DNA of 64,000 bases from Stephania yunnanensis (taxonomy: Eukaryota; Streptophyta; Magnoliopsida; Ranunculales; Menispermaceae), in NCBI GenBank assembly GCA_039657365.1, contig CM077592.1:26331001-26395000 (forward strand). Reading direction: 5' to 3'. Positions 36,881 through 48,000 of this stretch are shown here, piece by piece; positions within the stretch are counted from its first letter, which is position 1; the number at the start of each line of letters is the position of its first letter. The position numbers and the translations under genes were made by a program. The notes under the pieces were generated by a model that had not been told where the DNA came from, searched no databases, and saw only the letters and a program-made list of their open reading frames with translations.

Positions 36881-37690
36881 ATGCCGCCGAAGAGGAACCA
36901 GCGGTGTATCGAGGAGGTGTATGATAGTGACAGTCTGAATCGACAAATTGGCCAAATAATTGACCAACGCATGGGCGCGGTGGTAGAACAATTAATTGCC
37001 AGAATCGATCAGTTGTTGGGTCAGAATATGGATCGTATCCGTAACCATCGAAGGGAATTTGTTGGTGATGAACCAGTAAGAGATTCTTCTACCGGAGGGA
37101 AGGATGAGTATGTCGAGGCACCGAGGAGGCGCTACAGGCCGCGTGCAGTTGAGGATGATCACAGACGGTGGGAAGAAGGAGGTCCCAGAATTCCATGGCA
37201 CCTTTCAACTGGAAGAATTCTTAGACTGGCTGGCGTCAGTTGAAGAAGTCCTAGAATTCAAAGGTGTGCCCGAAGACAAGCGTGTGCAAGTGGTTGCGAC
37301 CAGATTTCGCAACAGGGCCATGGCTTGGTGGCAACAACAGAAGTCGATGTGGAATAGAAATGGAAAGGCGAAGATCGCCTCGTGGTAGAAGATGAAAAAG
37401 CACTTACGGGCTGAGTTCTTGCCTTACAATTTCCAACGCCTTATGTATCAGAGGTTGCAGAATCTGAGACAAGGGGCAAAGTCAGTAGATGATTACACCA
37501 CTGAGTTTTATCAGTTAGTCGCTAGAAATGAACTGCAGGAGACTAACGACCAATTAGTGGCGCGGTATATTGGTGGACTGAGGGTGCATATCCAAGATGT
37601 CGTCAACATGTTTGATCCGGCTTCCTTATCTGCAGGCGCGCACAATGAGCATTGTTGGTGGAGAAACAACAGCGTCGGGGTGTGAGTAAT
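36881..37690 (+). pseudogene. J gag, N-terminal and capsid part, frameshifted
   Basis: Starts ATG 36881 with MPPKRNQ, as in many plant gypsy gags. After about 100 codons the homologous sequence moves into another frame (37104-37685). That frame carries the retrotransposon gag domain: VPEFHGTFQLEEFLDWL, VATRFRNRAMAWWQQ and RAEFLPYNFQRLMYQRLQNL. An in-frame TAG lies at 37386-37388 just after a Trp codon. Near 37640-37690 the sequence returns to the first frame, that of the long frame downstream. The two shifts are therefore mutually compensating. The capsid protein cannot be made intact from this copy. Confidence 0.85.
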
Positions 37691-39067
37691 GCTTCCAGTA
37701 ATGTTAGTGTTGGGACAACCAATACTGGAGGTAATACCGCTGCGATTAACCCTTCTAGTAGCACGAACAAACCTAGCACTATTGGGATTCGATGTTTCGA
37801 TTGTGGCGAAGTTGATCACAGGAAGTCAGAATGTAAAGGGAAGAATACTCTCTTTATTGAGAACGAAGAGGAAGACGCAGGGGAAGAGACCAACATCACT
37901 GCAGAACCAACCTTTGATACTTCTGACAATACAGAAGAGGAGATCGTGACTGGAGATGTAGGTACTGCCTTGGTTCTGAGGCGTTCTTGTATGACTCCTA
38001 GAACTATTGCTGATGATGAGTGGCTGCAGAATACCATCTTTCAGTCCAAGTGTACCATCTTAGGCAAGGTGTGCAGGTTCATGATTGATCCAGGCAATTG
38101 CGAGAATATCGTCTCAGTTGAAGCGGTTCAAAAGTTGGGCCTTGCAACTGAACTACACCTCAGGCCCTACAAGCTAGCTTGGCTGAAGAAGGGTGGTGAG
38201 GTGCAAGTGTCGAAGAGCGCCTTGGTGACTTTTTCTATTGGTGCTAACTACAAGGATTTAGTCTGGTGTGATGTTGTGTCTATGGATGCTTGCCACTTAT
38301 TACTGGGACGTCCTTGGCAGTTTGATAGGGGAGTTGTGCATGATGGCAGAGCCAATAAGTACACCCTTATGTTCAAGGGAGTGAAGATTGTGCTAGTACC
38401 CGCCAAGGATCCGGAGAAAGTCAAGCCTACTAAAGAATCTAGCAGCTTGTTGTCTTTGGCAAGATTTGAAGATGCATTACATGATTCTGAGGTAGTTTAC
38501 ATCTTGATGGGAAATGAGGTAGATAGAGATGTTGATGTTCCCGAAGCTGCAATTCCTATTGTGAAGGAGTTTTGTGATGTTTTTCCTGATGATATGCTAG
38601 AAGGACTACCACCATTTCTTGATATTCAACATCAGATTGACCTTGAACCTAGTGCGTCACTACATAATAGACCACACTACCGAATGAGTCTCAGTGAGCA
38701 TGAGGAGTTACGTAGACAAGTTGAAGACAAGTACAAACAATATGCAGATCGGAAGAAGCTTCACGTGGAGTTTGAAGTGGGTGACTTTATGTGGGCGGTT
38801 CTCACTAAAGACCGGTTCTCTGTGGGTGATTACAACAAATTGTCAGTTTGGAAGATTGGTCATATGGAGGTTCTTGAGAAAATTAATCCTAATGCTTACA
38901 GATTGAAGTTGCCAAGTCACATTCGCACGGCTGATATATTTAATGTCAAACATCTTGTTCCCTATTATGAGGATACGTATGACGATGACAATTCGAGGGC
39001 GAATTCTGTCCACCCTGGGGAGAATGATGAAGTCCAAGAATTAGCTTGTAAATTCTTGACAGGATAA
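37652..39067 (+). CDS. J chimeric frame: gag tail, protease, RT lead, integrase tail
   Basis: An intact 471-codon frame. Around residues 49-62 is a zinc knuckle, CFDCGEVDHRKSEC (CX2CX4HX4C). Residues about 130-250 form a retropepsin-like domain in which the catalytic loop reads MIDPGNCENI (family IDSGA/IDGGS) and the later LLLGRPWQFDR is conserved. Residues about 305-358 are the RT lead (EFCDVFPDDMLEGLPP, HQIDLEP). At about residue 358 it jumps directly to the integrase C-terminus (FEVGDFMWAVL, KINPNAYRLKLP, FNVKHLVPYYED). It ends inside the 3' LTR. It is probably a deletion derivative. Whether it is translated is unknown, and no RT or integrase activity is possible. Confidence 0.85.
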   Translation: MLVEKQQRRGVSNASSNVSVGTTNTGGNTAAINPSSSTNKPSTIGIRCFDCGEVDHRKSECKGKNTLFIENEEEDAGEETNITAEPTFDTSDNTEEEIVTGDVGTALVLRRSCMTPRTIADDEWLQNTIFQSKCTILGKVCRFMIDPGNCENIVSVEAVQKLGLATELHLRPYKLAWLKKGGEVQVSKSALVTFSIGANYKDLVWCDVVSMDACHLLLGRPWQFDRGVVHDGRANKYTLMFKGVKIVLVPAKDPEKVKPTKESSSLLSLARFEDALHDSEVVYILMGNEVDRDVDVPEAAIPIVKEFCDVFPDDMLEGLPPFLDIQHQIDLEPSASLHNRPHYRMSLSEHEELRRQVEDKYKQYADRKKLHVEFEVGDFMWAVLTKDRFSVGDYNKLSVWKIGHMEVLEKINPNAYRLKLPSHIRTADIFNVKHLVPYYEDTYDDDNSRANSVHPGENDEVQELACKFLTG

Positions 39068-39622
39068 TGATGAAGTCCAAGAATTAGTTAGTTTGCAAAT
39101 TCTTGACAGGATAATGATGACCAAGAATTAGTTGCAAATTCTTGGAAAAATAGGAAAAGATATGACAGGATGGCATTTTTGTAATTTTGGTGAAGTTCGA
39201 ACGTTTGAGTTTTGGCGTTCCGGGGGTATGGGTTTATTGGAAACGGCGTGGAGATCACGACTTACGGCTACGCTGTGACTACGACGTTTTTCGGCGAAAT
39301 TCTATCGTTTCGCCCTCCGAAACGGCAATTTTGCTATTTTAGGAAACTTTTGTTTCGCTTATAACTTTCATTAGGAATTTCCGTTTTTATTGCCGTTTGC
39401 GGCGTTTGTTTCTATTTTTCGTCTAGTTTTCAGTTTATGGCTTTTTGGACTTTTTACTATTTTTGGCAAATTTTAGGGTTTCGCTATTTAAGCGATCTAT
39501 TGAGTGTAATTCGTAGTTTTTTGACTGAAATAAAAGAATTTTTGAACTTTGGCTTAAGTTCTGACCTAGATTGAGTTGTTCGTGGATTCGTTCAACTGGT
39601 TTAGTAGATCTCCTCTGCGTCA
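39025..39622 (+). repeat. 3' LTR of J
   Basis: 598 bp, same structure as the 5' LTR, preceded by CACCCTGGGGAGAA (polypurine tract). The long J frame terminates in the first tandem unit at 39065-39067 (TAA). Confidence 0.93.
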
Positions 39623-39816
39623 ACTAGCTAATGAAATAATTAATATTTATATGGAGATTAATTAGTTAAGTTAGTGTTAAATGGAAATGTGTAAGCAACC
39701 AGTTAGATCATGAGGCATCAAGGATTAACATGCCATGACATGGCAGGGCTTGCTGACGTGGAACGCGAGATGGCAGGTCCCAATGTTGCCTTGGAATTTA
39801 GGGACGTCAGATGAAT

Positions 39817-41779
39817 ACTGATCCTTCTTAGGTTGATTTGGGCTGTGTCTTAATGTAGGATATTAGAGTGATAGCATACACATTTCGACAGCTGAAGATT
39901 TATGAGAAGAACTACCCTACTCAGGACTTAGAGTTAGCAGTAGTGGTATTTGGATTGAAGATTTGGCGCCATTACCTCTATGTAGTGAGATTTTCCTTGT
40001 TTGCTAATCATAAGAGCCTGAAGTAGCTTTTCACTCAGAAGGAATTGAATGTGAGACATAAGCATTGGCTAGAGTTCCTTAAGGATTACAACATCTTTTT
40101 GGAGTATCACTCAGGGAAGGGTAATGTTGTGGCAGACGCATTGAGTCGGAGAGGAGTAGATTCAGATATAGTGACTTGCCACATGACACACGAGTATGAG
40201 TTACTCGAGGCAGAGGAGTTGATGCATACAGTGGATATATCGACCACTACCAAAGTGTTGATTTGTAGATAGATGAGGATTCTAATAGTGTCCATTCAAT
40301 GTATACCTGAGGGTCAGCAAGCAGACGAGTAGTACCATAGGTTTAATGAGTTTGCTTAGAGTCCCGATCATCAGGATTAGAGTTAGTCAACAGACTCATA
40401 TCTGAGATTTAAAGGGAGACTGTAGATTCCATCAGTGATTGATATACTAGATTAGATACTTTAAGAGGCTTACCACTAACATTTTACAATTCATCCTAGT
40501 CGAACTAAGATGTATACAGATATGCGACATCTGTTCTGGTGGTCGGGATGAAGACTGATGTTAGTGACTATGTTCGAGCGTATGAGATATGCCAGTGAGT
40601 TAAAGCTGAGCATTGAAGACTCGAAGGATTATTATAGCCCCTTCCTATTCCTCGATGGAAGTGGGAGCATATCGTTATGGATTTTATCAGTGGATAACCT
40701 CGATCTCAGCGCGGTCATGATAGCATTTGGGCGATTGTGGATAGATTGACTAAGTCTATTCACTTCATACCGATCTCTACTAAATTTTGAGTGGATATGT
40801 TTGCCAGTTTGTATGACCGAGAGATAGTCCGACTTTACAAAATTCCGTTATCAATTATGTCAGACATGGGTGAAAGTTTACGTTATAGATTTAGTAAGGC
40901 ATGCAAGCACAGTTTGGCATGCCGATGAATATGAATACAACCTACCGTGCACAGACTAACGAATAATCAGAGCAACTGATCCAAGTGCTTGAGGACATGT
41001 TGAGGATGTGTGTATTAGAGTACTGTTGTTCATCAGAGAAATATCTTCATCTGTTGGAGTTTGCTTATAATAAAAGTTATTAGGCTAGTATTGGAATTGC
41101 ACCGTTTGAGGCACTCTATAGTTGGCGGTCCAGATCTTTATCATGATAAGCAAAACTCGATGATATAGCATCCATTGGGTTAGAGATTGTAGTGGATTAC
41201 ATAGAGAAGACATGACACATCAAACTTTTTCTGAAAGGTACGCCTGAGAGACATAAAATACTATGACAAGTATCACTACGAGTTAGCATATGATGAGGGA
41301 TCCTATGTGTATTTGAAAGTATCGCCTCTAAAGGGTTACAAAAGTCTTGGAATCAAAGGAAAGTTCACACTTAGGTTCATCCATCCATTCACGACCTAGA
41401 GGATAGTCTATAAGGTTGCATACGAGTTGGAGCGACCACCATAGTTAGCCGGGATTCACCTTGTATTTCATATATCGATGCTTTGACTCGATAGGTCAAG
41501 AGTAGGTAGGCAACCGATTATGGATTTGAGACAGATAGACTTGAGAGAGGAAATCACTTACAAGAAGGTCGATTTAGATAATGGACCGTAAGGTGAAGGT
41601 ATTGAGGAATACGAAGATCCTATCAGTCCTCATCAAGTGGCTGTATTATGGGGACAAGGAACTAACTTGGGAGTTGGAGTCCTATATGGGCGAGCACTTC
41701 CCTAACTTATTTGATTCCAGTAAGTTCTACTTTAAGTTATTTCAATTTTGAAGATGAGTTCTTTATTAGTTAGAATGGT
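39817..41779 (+). pseudogene. G RNase H and integrase
   Basis: Resumes after LTR I with RNase H: VDLGCVLM, VIAYTFRQLKIYEKNYP, LELAVVVFGLKIW, then HWLEFLKDYNIFLEYHSG and NVVADALSRR (40045-40150). Integrase follows with a damaged zinc finger (AYEICQ for RCxxC, about 40580) and the core lead WKWEHIVMDFISG (about 40660), DRLTKSIHFIPIS (about 40740) and MSDMGESLRY (second Asp region, about 40855). The tail ends MGEHFPNLFDSSKF near 41690-41730, as in chromovirus-type pols. Many stops and shifts. Confidence 0.82.
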
Positions 41780-43896
41780 TGTAATGCCCCGAATAATATA
41801 ACTCGTCCTATGTACCATCGGAGGACTCTGACGGGGACTTTATCCTACGTGGCATAATAGGTCAACCATCAGAGTCGACATAGAGGTATATTAATTGTAT
41901 ATGATATGTGTAGTATTTATTTTATACTAAAGATGTCAAGTTTTAGTTAATTATTGGTCTGATTGAGTCGAAATATGAGTAAGATTCGATGGTTAGTATT
42001 CGTATATAGTATGGGTACTCGGGTACGAATAGGCGATAAGATAGGACAAAAATAGTTGTAGGACTATTGTGCTATTTGATAAAGAGAATATTCTAAGTTG
42101 GGATTTTTATTTATATTACCACATTACTATATAATTACAATGCAACTCTAAGTAACTTATAATTATTGTAGAAATGAAATAAGGCATATGATGTACCTCG
42201 ATAGGCGTACTATGGAAGATTAAAATTAACATAAATTCTCCTTCATTCATATTAAGGAACTAATATTAAATTCAAAGGCCAATGGTATGCTTGGTAAATA
42301 TGTTGAAAAAAAAGGTCACTTAATCTATGTAATTTTGTTGGGTGCTTGTAAAATACGGGGATGAACTAAGGGAAAAATTGTCATTTACACTTTGTAGGAC
42401 ACTTGGCATATGTAGAAATGAGATGGAGATCTTGGATTTAGACTTAATTAAGCTAGGTTAGGTTAATTAATCCATCTCTAATTAATTTTGAATAAATGTA
42501 TAAATAGGTAGAAGTCATTAGGGACTTAACTCAAATTCATTTTTAAGAGCTCTAGAGAAGAAATTAGAAGGAATCCCACCATTAATAGAGTTGGAGAAAG
42601 TTTGAAGACAACAAGGAGTTAAAAATTCATATGGTCTCAAGGCATGTTCTACACCTTCTCCTTTAGTTTTTCTCCTATTTGAATTCTTATCCATGCTTTT
42701 GATTCCTATTTTTTTGTTTCTTTTTGTGTGGTGATCTTATTCATGCAATCTACTTTTTCTTATTATTTTTATTTTCCTAATCTTGCTTGCATCCCCTTTA
42801 ATTAATCAACGACACACACGTATGTATATTGATTAATTAAATTCATGCATGGCTTCCTTGAGTGTTTAAGGTTAATCCAAATTAATGTGTACAACTCATT
42901 GTTGGGTTGGCCTAAACGTATTGGGATCTTGATATGAATATGGCTAAGAAGAATGAAAATAGTAATTGTAATAATAAAGTGCAATAATAATAGAAATGGT
43001 GCTCTGATGGAGTGGTTGCCAGTTAGCTACCGGTGCCATGACCTCGATTCACTAGATTTTTTGGTCGAGATGAGATATGTTTATCAGGGGCACCATTGAT
43101 ATCCCTCATTCGCGATGGTCTAGGTACATCAGGTTCTGTCGCATCCTAAGACTTGAGTTTGCTTAGCGTTGTCGTAACTCTATGACCCTGACCTTGTGGC
43201 ACCTGCACTCGGTGGCCTTGGATTGCTTTGTCACCTCTATATTGCTTCTTTTGACATTCATATCTCATTATACTTTCATTTTTCAATCTTATTATCATGC
43301 ATTCCTTATAGTTTTCTTTCTATCCGCATGAATTTTAAACTGCTTTATCTATTTTGAAGTACTGTTTAGTTCCTGCTGGCTTTACTTGCTAGACACCTCA
43401 TTCTTTTATTTGGCTAAGTGCAGATCCGCAGTTGAGCAAGGGCAAGGTGTCGGTACTAGGCGATCTACTCTAAAGACATCGGAGCAGCCTTCCCTTACTC
43501 ACTTTTGTAGGTTTTGACAGTTTGTATTACATATATGTGTTATGTTATCACACTTGGGATACTTTTTATGATTTGAGAGACATATATGACTTGTATATCA
43601 CTTTTGCATCCACTTTGCAGTTATCACTTGATATACATGTTTGATATATATAGGGTTCAACATATACATTGTCTGACTCCTTTACTTCATTATTGAGTTA
43701 TTTTAATTATTAATCGCTTCCGCTAACTTGTAAAACTTGCGAAATATTAATAACTTAACTTAAAATCTCAAATTAACTGATAATGGTAGATTGGAAGGCC
43801 GACTAAGTTTTTGCTGACCCCGCGGAGACTAACTCTGGGGTCCACGTAGGCTTAGGCCGAGCAGGGCCCAATTTGTGGGGAACTGGGGCCGTCACA
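41780..43896 (+). repeat. 3' LTR of G
   Basis: TGTAATGCCCCG...GGGGCCGTCACA, about 2.12 kb, apparently full length. Contains a strong TATAAATAG box (42499-42507), a CCTCGATAGGCGTAC motif (42196) and the short SKGK...GDLL tail (43420-43473), about 420 bp from the end. Confidence 0.87.
42499..42507 (+). promoter_or_regulatory. TATA box of G 3' LTR
   Basis: TATAAATAG about 720 bp into the LTR. Transcription of the family likely starts ~30 bp downstream, near 42535. The matching part of the 5' LTR is deleted. Confidence 0.6.
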
Positions 43897-44650
43897 AAAT
43901 TCATTTGGGTAATAAAAACATCACTTCCATTCGAAATATATTATAAATTATTTTTCATTATTATTTTTCTCTAACTAAAAATAAAGTAAAATGAAATTTA
44001 TACTTACTTAATTCGGAAGAAATTTAAAAAATCTCGTCAATTTACTTGAATATTGGATTTGAAGTTTAAACGTTTTGGATCAATTCTGAACTTGTCTTCT
44101 ACGTTTAAATCATTTCTTTGCTTTCTTTGCTATCATTGTCATACTTCATCTAAAATACCCCTAAACTCATTCCAAACCTTCTCCTAAAGGTTTAAAAATG
44201 AAGTCGAATTTTCAATAAAACAAACGTACCACATGAATTATAAAGGAATTGATATAATCATAAATTGGACAATCAATATAAGAATGAACTTAATTTATAA
44301 TTATCATAAGACAGAGTGCATACAAAAATTATGAATTAACATCACCACTATATATCAAATCTAGCAAATCGCACAACAAAGCACTTAATACAATGTATCA
44401 CATAGTATACCACCATTATAAACACAAAGTAGCGCCATAAATCACAAGGTATACCACCAATACCGAAGTTACATAGAAGACCTAACACACTATCACTCAG
44501 AGACAAAAAAAGAAATATAATAAGGAAATCAATGTTTTCATCCAGAAGTTGCGTCGTTATCATCCTTCATTGGATCAATCCTCTAGGACTAGTAACTCGC
44601 AATAGAGTTGTAAAGGTGGTATTCCTAACCTGGCAGTGTTGGAACATTAA
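43897..44650. other. Unassigned AT-rich sequence
   Basis: Follows the end of element G. Only short frames without recognisable domains (for example 44348-44563 minus). No gene or repeat structure identified. Confidence 0.35.
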
Positions 44651-46785
44651 GATTACTACTAAGTGGTAGCCTCATCTATGTAGATGGTACAAACCTGATG
44701 TGTCTCTTTGATGTCTATGTCTCATACATTGTTCACTCCATCCTATGTATGCTCTTTTCTAAAGCCCTCTAGTTCTCGAATACCGATTCTTGATTATGCA
44801 GAGTTGTCATCTAGTTGTACAAAATTGCTCCTATGAAGGCTAACTCTGACTCTTCTAGGTATAGTCCTTCATAATCCCCAGCAGTCTACTCCACATTAAG
44901 GTCATGTCTGAATTTCTATATCTCCTTCAAAATTCACCTCGTGTCATATCTGATTTTCCTTTTATGTTTTGTCTCTTTTTTGGCTATCTTAATTTTCTTT
45001 CTTTCATCCTCTGTATATTCATAACCATTTAATCTTCCATATCTCTCTATAACCTCATTTCTAATGATTTTTTCTGGTATAACAACCATCTCAAGCTCTG
45101 CCATGTTCACATGATCCGCTCTACAAAAAATTGTGATCATCAAAGGGAAAGGTAGTCCATCATTCTTTTTGTGGTGATGAAACTCCTAATCGACTCGTAA
45201 ATAATCTTGCCAACATCCAAGTATCCTAATCCCATGTCAATTTGATAAAATAGGGCAACCTTGTAGTTCACTATCTCCTAATACTGCAGGTTCGACTGTA
45301 AGTTGGTGTTGATAAAACGACACCAAGCTTTCGTGTTTTTCCTAAAAAATTTAGTGGTTATGAATTTCAGATACCCCTCCATATAAAAAAATCCATCACC
45401 ATGGATTGCCTATAAACCTTCCCTAATTGTCTCAATGGGGTAGTGGTACTTAATGACATATTTGGGCTTTGGGTACTCATCATTTTGTCTTTGATGATAT
45501 TTCAGTAAACCAAAATACCATTTAATTCTTACAGTGGAATAACCGACTGTTCTCCCTTGAACACATGACTCGAATTTACTCTCAGTTTTATATGCATCAG
45601 CATAAAACTCTCTCACTAAGAGATTATAACCCCTCTCACTAGGAACATCCTCTAGGTCTAAGTGGTTATAGTCCCTAGTCAACAATCCCTGGTTTTTAGC
45701 CTCGATGAAATCTAAGATCCTTGGCCTATATTTCAATTCATTTCTCACCTTAAATCCCTTCTTCTAAATCAATTTCCTATCCTTCACTAAATCATTCTTA
45801 AATTTTTTAAAGGCTTTCTCATTAACAAAGTTCTCCTTCCTAAGTAAGTAATTTTCTGCTCTGTTGGTATCTCTTGTTTGACTTTATCTATTTCCTCATC
45901 CTCTTCGACATAAGGATCCTTAGTATTGAAACTAAATGATGAAGGTGGAGTAGGTTGTCTTTATGGTCTAATCCTAGGTGTGTTAAAAGTGATTGATGTG
46001 GGTAGGATTAGGGAAACTTTAGATTTAGTCTTTGTTTTCTCTATTAACTTTTCCTTTTCTTTCTACTCTCTTAAACCTCTACCTTTTCCACCTTTGGCAA
46101 TTTGAATAAGTATAAGTAAAAGAGTGTATACGTAAAACCGTTTAAAATAAAATTTGTCAAAAACTTGTTTGGTAAAATTCAACTTATCGATCTAAAAGGA
46201 GAAATTCATCATAAATGTCATTTATAAATTAAGAGTTCAAAATTTATATGAAAGTTATCGATAAAATATAACTGAGAAAAACACTCATTTGTTTGTACTT
46301 CAAATAAGTTGATAGATATACACAAATCGCTAAACACATTTGAAACTCAGTCTCGAATTAGCTTGCGTTTAAAACTCGATTCATTTGCCATATATGAAAA
46401 TAGTACAAAATTTCGATAGAAATAAACAACTCATCACATCACTCCCTTACCAATATTGTAATAAAAATCATTCGATATCAAAACTATTTTAGAGTAAAAT
46501 TCTCAAAATTGAGCTTCTAATCTAATAACAATCCAAAATCGGTGAAAAACCAAAATATTTAATCAATAAATGGTTAGGGTCGTTGATTACCTTTTTGAAA
46601 GTGATTCTTTCAAGTAGGGAACTTAAAACTCTTCTTTAGAACACTTCTCTAAGCTCCAATTAGAACTCTCTTGCTCAAGCCCTAGGTGACTCTACACTCT
46701 CAATGCTCACCAAATTTTTGAGTTGAATGTGTGAAGATTCAGGTGAGAATCACTTAAATAAAATAAAATTAAGCATTGGAAGGTT
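44650..46785 (-). repeat. Direct repeat copy 1, transposon-protein unit
   Basis: Aligns with 57450-59545 in the same orientation over about 2.1 kb. It covers a coding region plus ~680 bp of upstream leader. The shared part begins near GCCTC..AGATGGTACAA and ends near ..TTGGAA. Outside these limits the two loci differ. Confidence 0.8.
44900..46115 (-). pseudogene. Plant 'putative transposon protein'-like gene, copy 1
   Basis: Minus-strand pseudogene. The open part 45410-45748 carries NELKYRPRILDFIEAKN, LVREFYADAYKTES, VQGRTVGYSTVRIKWYFGL and KPKYVIKYHYP. Later parts carry KAWCRFIN, MGLGYLDVGKIIYESI and CRADHVNM (45143 onward). The order (a REFYA box, a G..V/I..Y-F box, the R.W..FIN box, then VGK.I...IR) matches the plant 'putative plant transposon protein' family (Pfam Transposase_32) as I remember it. 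The likely start, ATG in copy 2, is ATT here, and several stops occur. Function in the family is not established. It occurs in plant repeats. Confidence 0.6.
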
Positions 46786-47430
46786 GAATTTAGTCGAACA
46801 CTAGTTTTTTGATCCAAAGGTTTCCATGGTTTGTGAGTGTGAAATGTTATAATGTGGCAATATGAGGTTTCTGTTTTTAAATACTCAAATTCATTCTCAA
46901 CGAATCATGGTTTAAATGGATTCGCTAAGAAATCACTAACAAAATCGCTGGAAATGAGCCTAAGTGACATCAATATTTTCAGTGAATTCTACCTATATGT
47001 TCAAATTGGTGAGAAATAACTGAATCAAAATTACACTGAAAACTTTGCACACTACTGGCGATTTTTGTAGTGAATTCCAATACGAATTGGAATCGTTGGG
47101 AAATCACCAACCTATTTTTACTGTTTTTCAATTAAATTGATTTTCCACATATTTATCACATATATATCAAATAAAAAGGTAGAATTATTCAAAAGTTTTA
47201 GAATTGAACTATGATATGTACTAAATAATATATTTCATTACTTTAAATAACTAATTAACTTAAAACTAATGCATAAGAATAATATAATACGAAAGTAAAT
47301 TGGCTTGATCAACCCCTCTTACATGAAATTATTCTGAAATTAAATTCTTAAAACATCCCCGTTAGAAGAGTCAAAAGTTGAAAGAAGATAAAAACAACTA
47401 ACTAATCCTAATACAAACTAAAAGTAAAGA
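46786..47430 (-). other. Possible minus-strand LTR or promoter region
   Basis: No gene. On the minus strand a TATTTAAA box lies near 46877. The sequence around it repeats phrases such as TTAGYGATTTC..AGCGAAT found at 29460-29690. It lies upstream of the copy 1 gene, in the correct orientation to be its promoter or an LTR. Confidence 0.3.
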
Positions 47431-48000
47431 TAGAATATTGGTTGCCTCCCATAGAGCGCCTTTGTTTAATGTTGTGGCTCGACTGAACCATGCAATTCTA
47501 AACTGGTTCTATAAACTTATGTGTAGGATTATCCACTTTAGTAACATTCCAAAAAATGATTGCTTGAGCATTCACCCTAAAAGTGATTGTCTTCTTCAGA
47601 GTTTCCATGACAACATGCGAAGTGGCTAAGAAAGGTCGTCTTAAGATTAATGAAGGATCTTTGTTGATGAAGTTTGGCATAACCAAAAAGTATGTAGGAA
47701 CAATTTCAATGTCAATTTAAACTGGTACATTAGTAACCACATCTATTGGTTTTACTGATTAACCGTTTGATAGAGTAAATTTTTCAGAAGCAAGTATATC
47801 TAATTCCGGTTAAGTATAAATAGAGAAGTGAATTGGCATGTAGTTTTTTCTAGAACCCGTATCATAAAAAGCTTTAAAATACTAAGCCCATTTGACCTTT
47901 ATACTCAACTATTTTTGTATCTTAACTCGCATTTAGACGAGTTAAACGGTTGTTCTCAAGATGAAAGAAGTGAATTGGCTGAGAACTCATCTCAATGATT
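47430..48000 (-). pseudogene. Retroelement protease fragment 1
   Basis: Minus-strand translation gives AFYDTGSRKNYMPIHFS (catalytic DTGS near 47850-47865), then SEKFTLSNG, a TNVPV segment and DPSLILRRPFLAT (family ILGRPFLAT) in 47498-47686. This is a retropepsin of the Athila/Tat type of plant gypsy elements, where such a protease follows gag. A few in-frame stops are present. Downstream on the minus strand (47438-47475) comes GAGGCAACC, preceded by a GGCGCTC word, a phrase common near the ends of such elements. Confidence 0.65.

Larger units (their letters stand above)
36245..39622 (+). mobile_element. Non-autonomous chromovirus derivative J
   Basis: Complete LTR element of 3.4 kb with 597/598-bp LTRs beginning TGATGAAGTCC and ending CTGCGTCA. 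It has a perfect duplication actag (36240-36244 and 39623-39627), a primer site and a purine-rich tract (GGGGAGAA) before the 3' LTR. By hand count the LTRs differ at roughly two dozen positions. It encodes gag (frameshifted) and a long frame with zinc knuckle, protease, the N-terminal lead of RT and the integrase C-terminus. RT catalytic core, RNase H and integrase core are deleted. LTR start, Met-type primer site and pol running into the 3' LTR recall centromeric (CRM) chromoviruses, a tentative assignment. Confidence 0.9.
33538..39811 (+). mobile_element. Solo gypsy LTR I inside G, split by J
   Basis: TGTAATGACCC...GGGACGTCAGA with perfect duplication tgaat (33533-33537 and 39812-39816). 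Without J (36245-39622 and its duplication) it is about 2.9 kb and contains no internal retroelement region, so it is a solo LTR. It includes CTCGAAA-type motifs (33763, 33920), CAACTAGGTAAAC (about 34407) and the SKGKGK...GDYL segment (35947-36003). Frames at 34132, 34845 and 35412 have no recognised domain. Confidence 0.88.
30871..43896 (+). mobile_element. Gypsy element G with nested insertions
   Basis: Ty3/gypsy retrotransposon: shortened 5' LTR (30871-31703), primer site, gag remnant, RT, RNase H, integrase, 3' LTR (41780-43896). Gag runs straight into RT, so the zinc knuckle and protease are deleted. RNase H is split by LTR I (33538-39811), which itself contains J. The flanks are agaat and aaatt, not a clean duplication. 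The coding region is heavily broken. Confidence 0.85.

Noticed and set aside
30866..43901. agaat / aaatt as target duplication of element G
   Set aside because: Only three of five bases match and the 5' LTR start is altered, so I do not claim a duplication.
44348..44563. 71-codon hydrophobic minus-strand frame
   Set aside because: AT-rich composition gives hydrophobic codons. No neighbouring exon, domain or promoter evidence.
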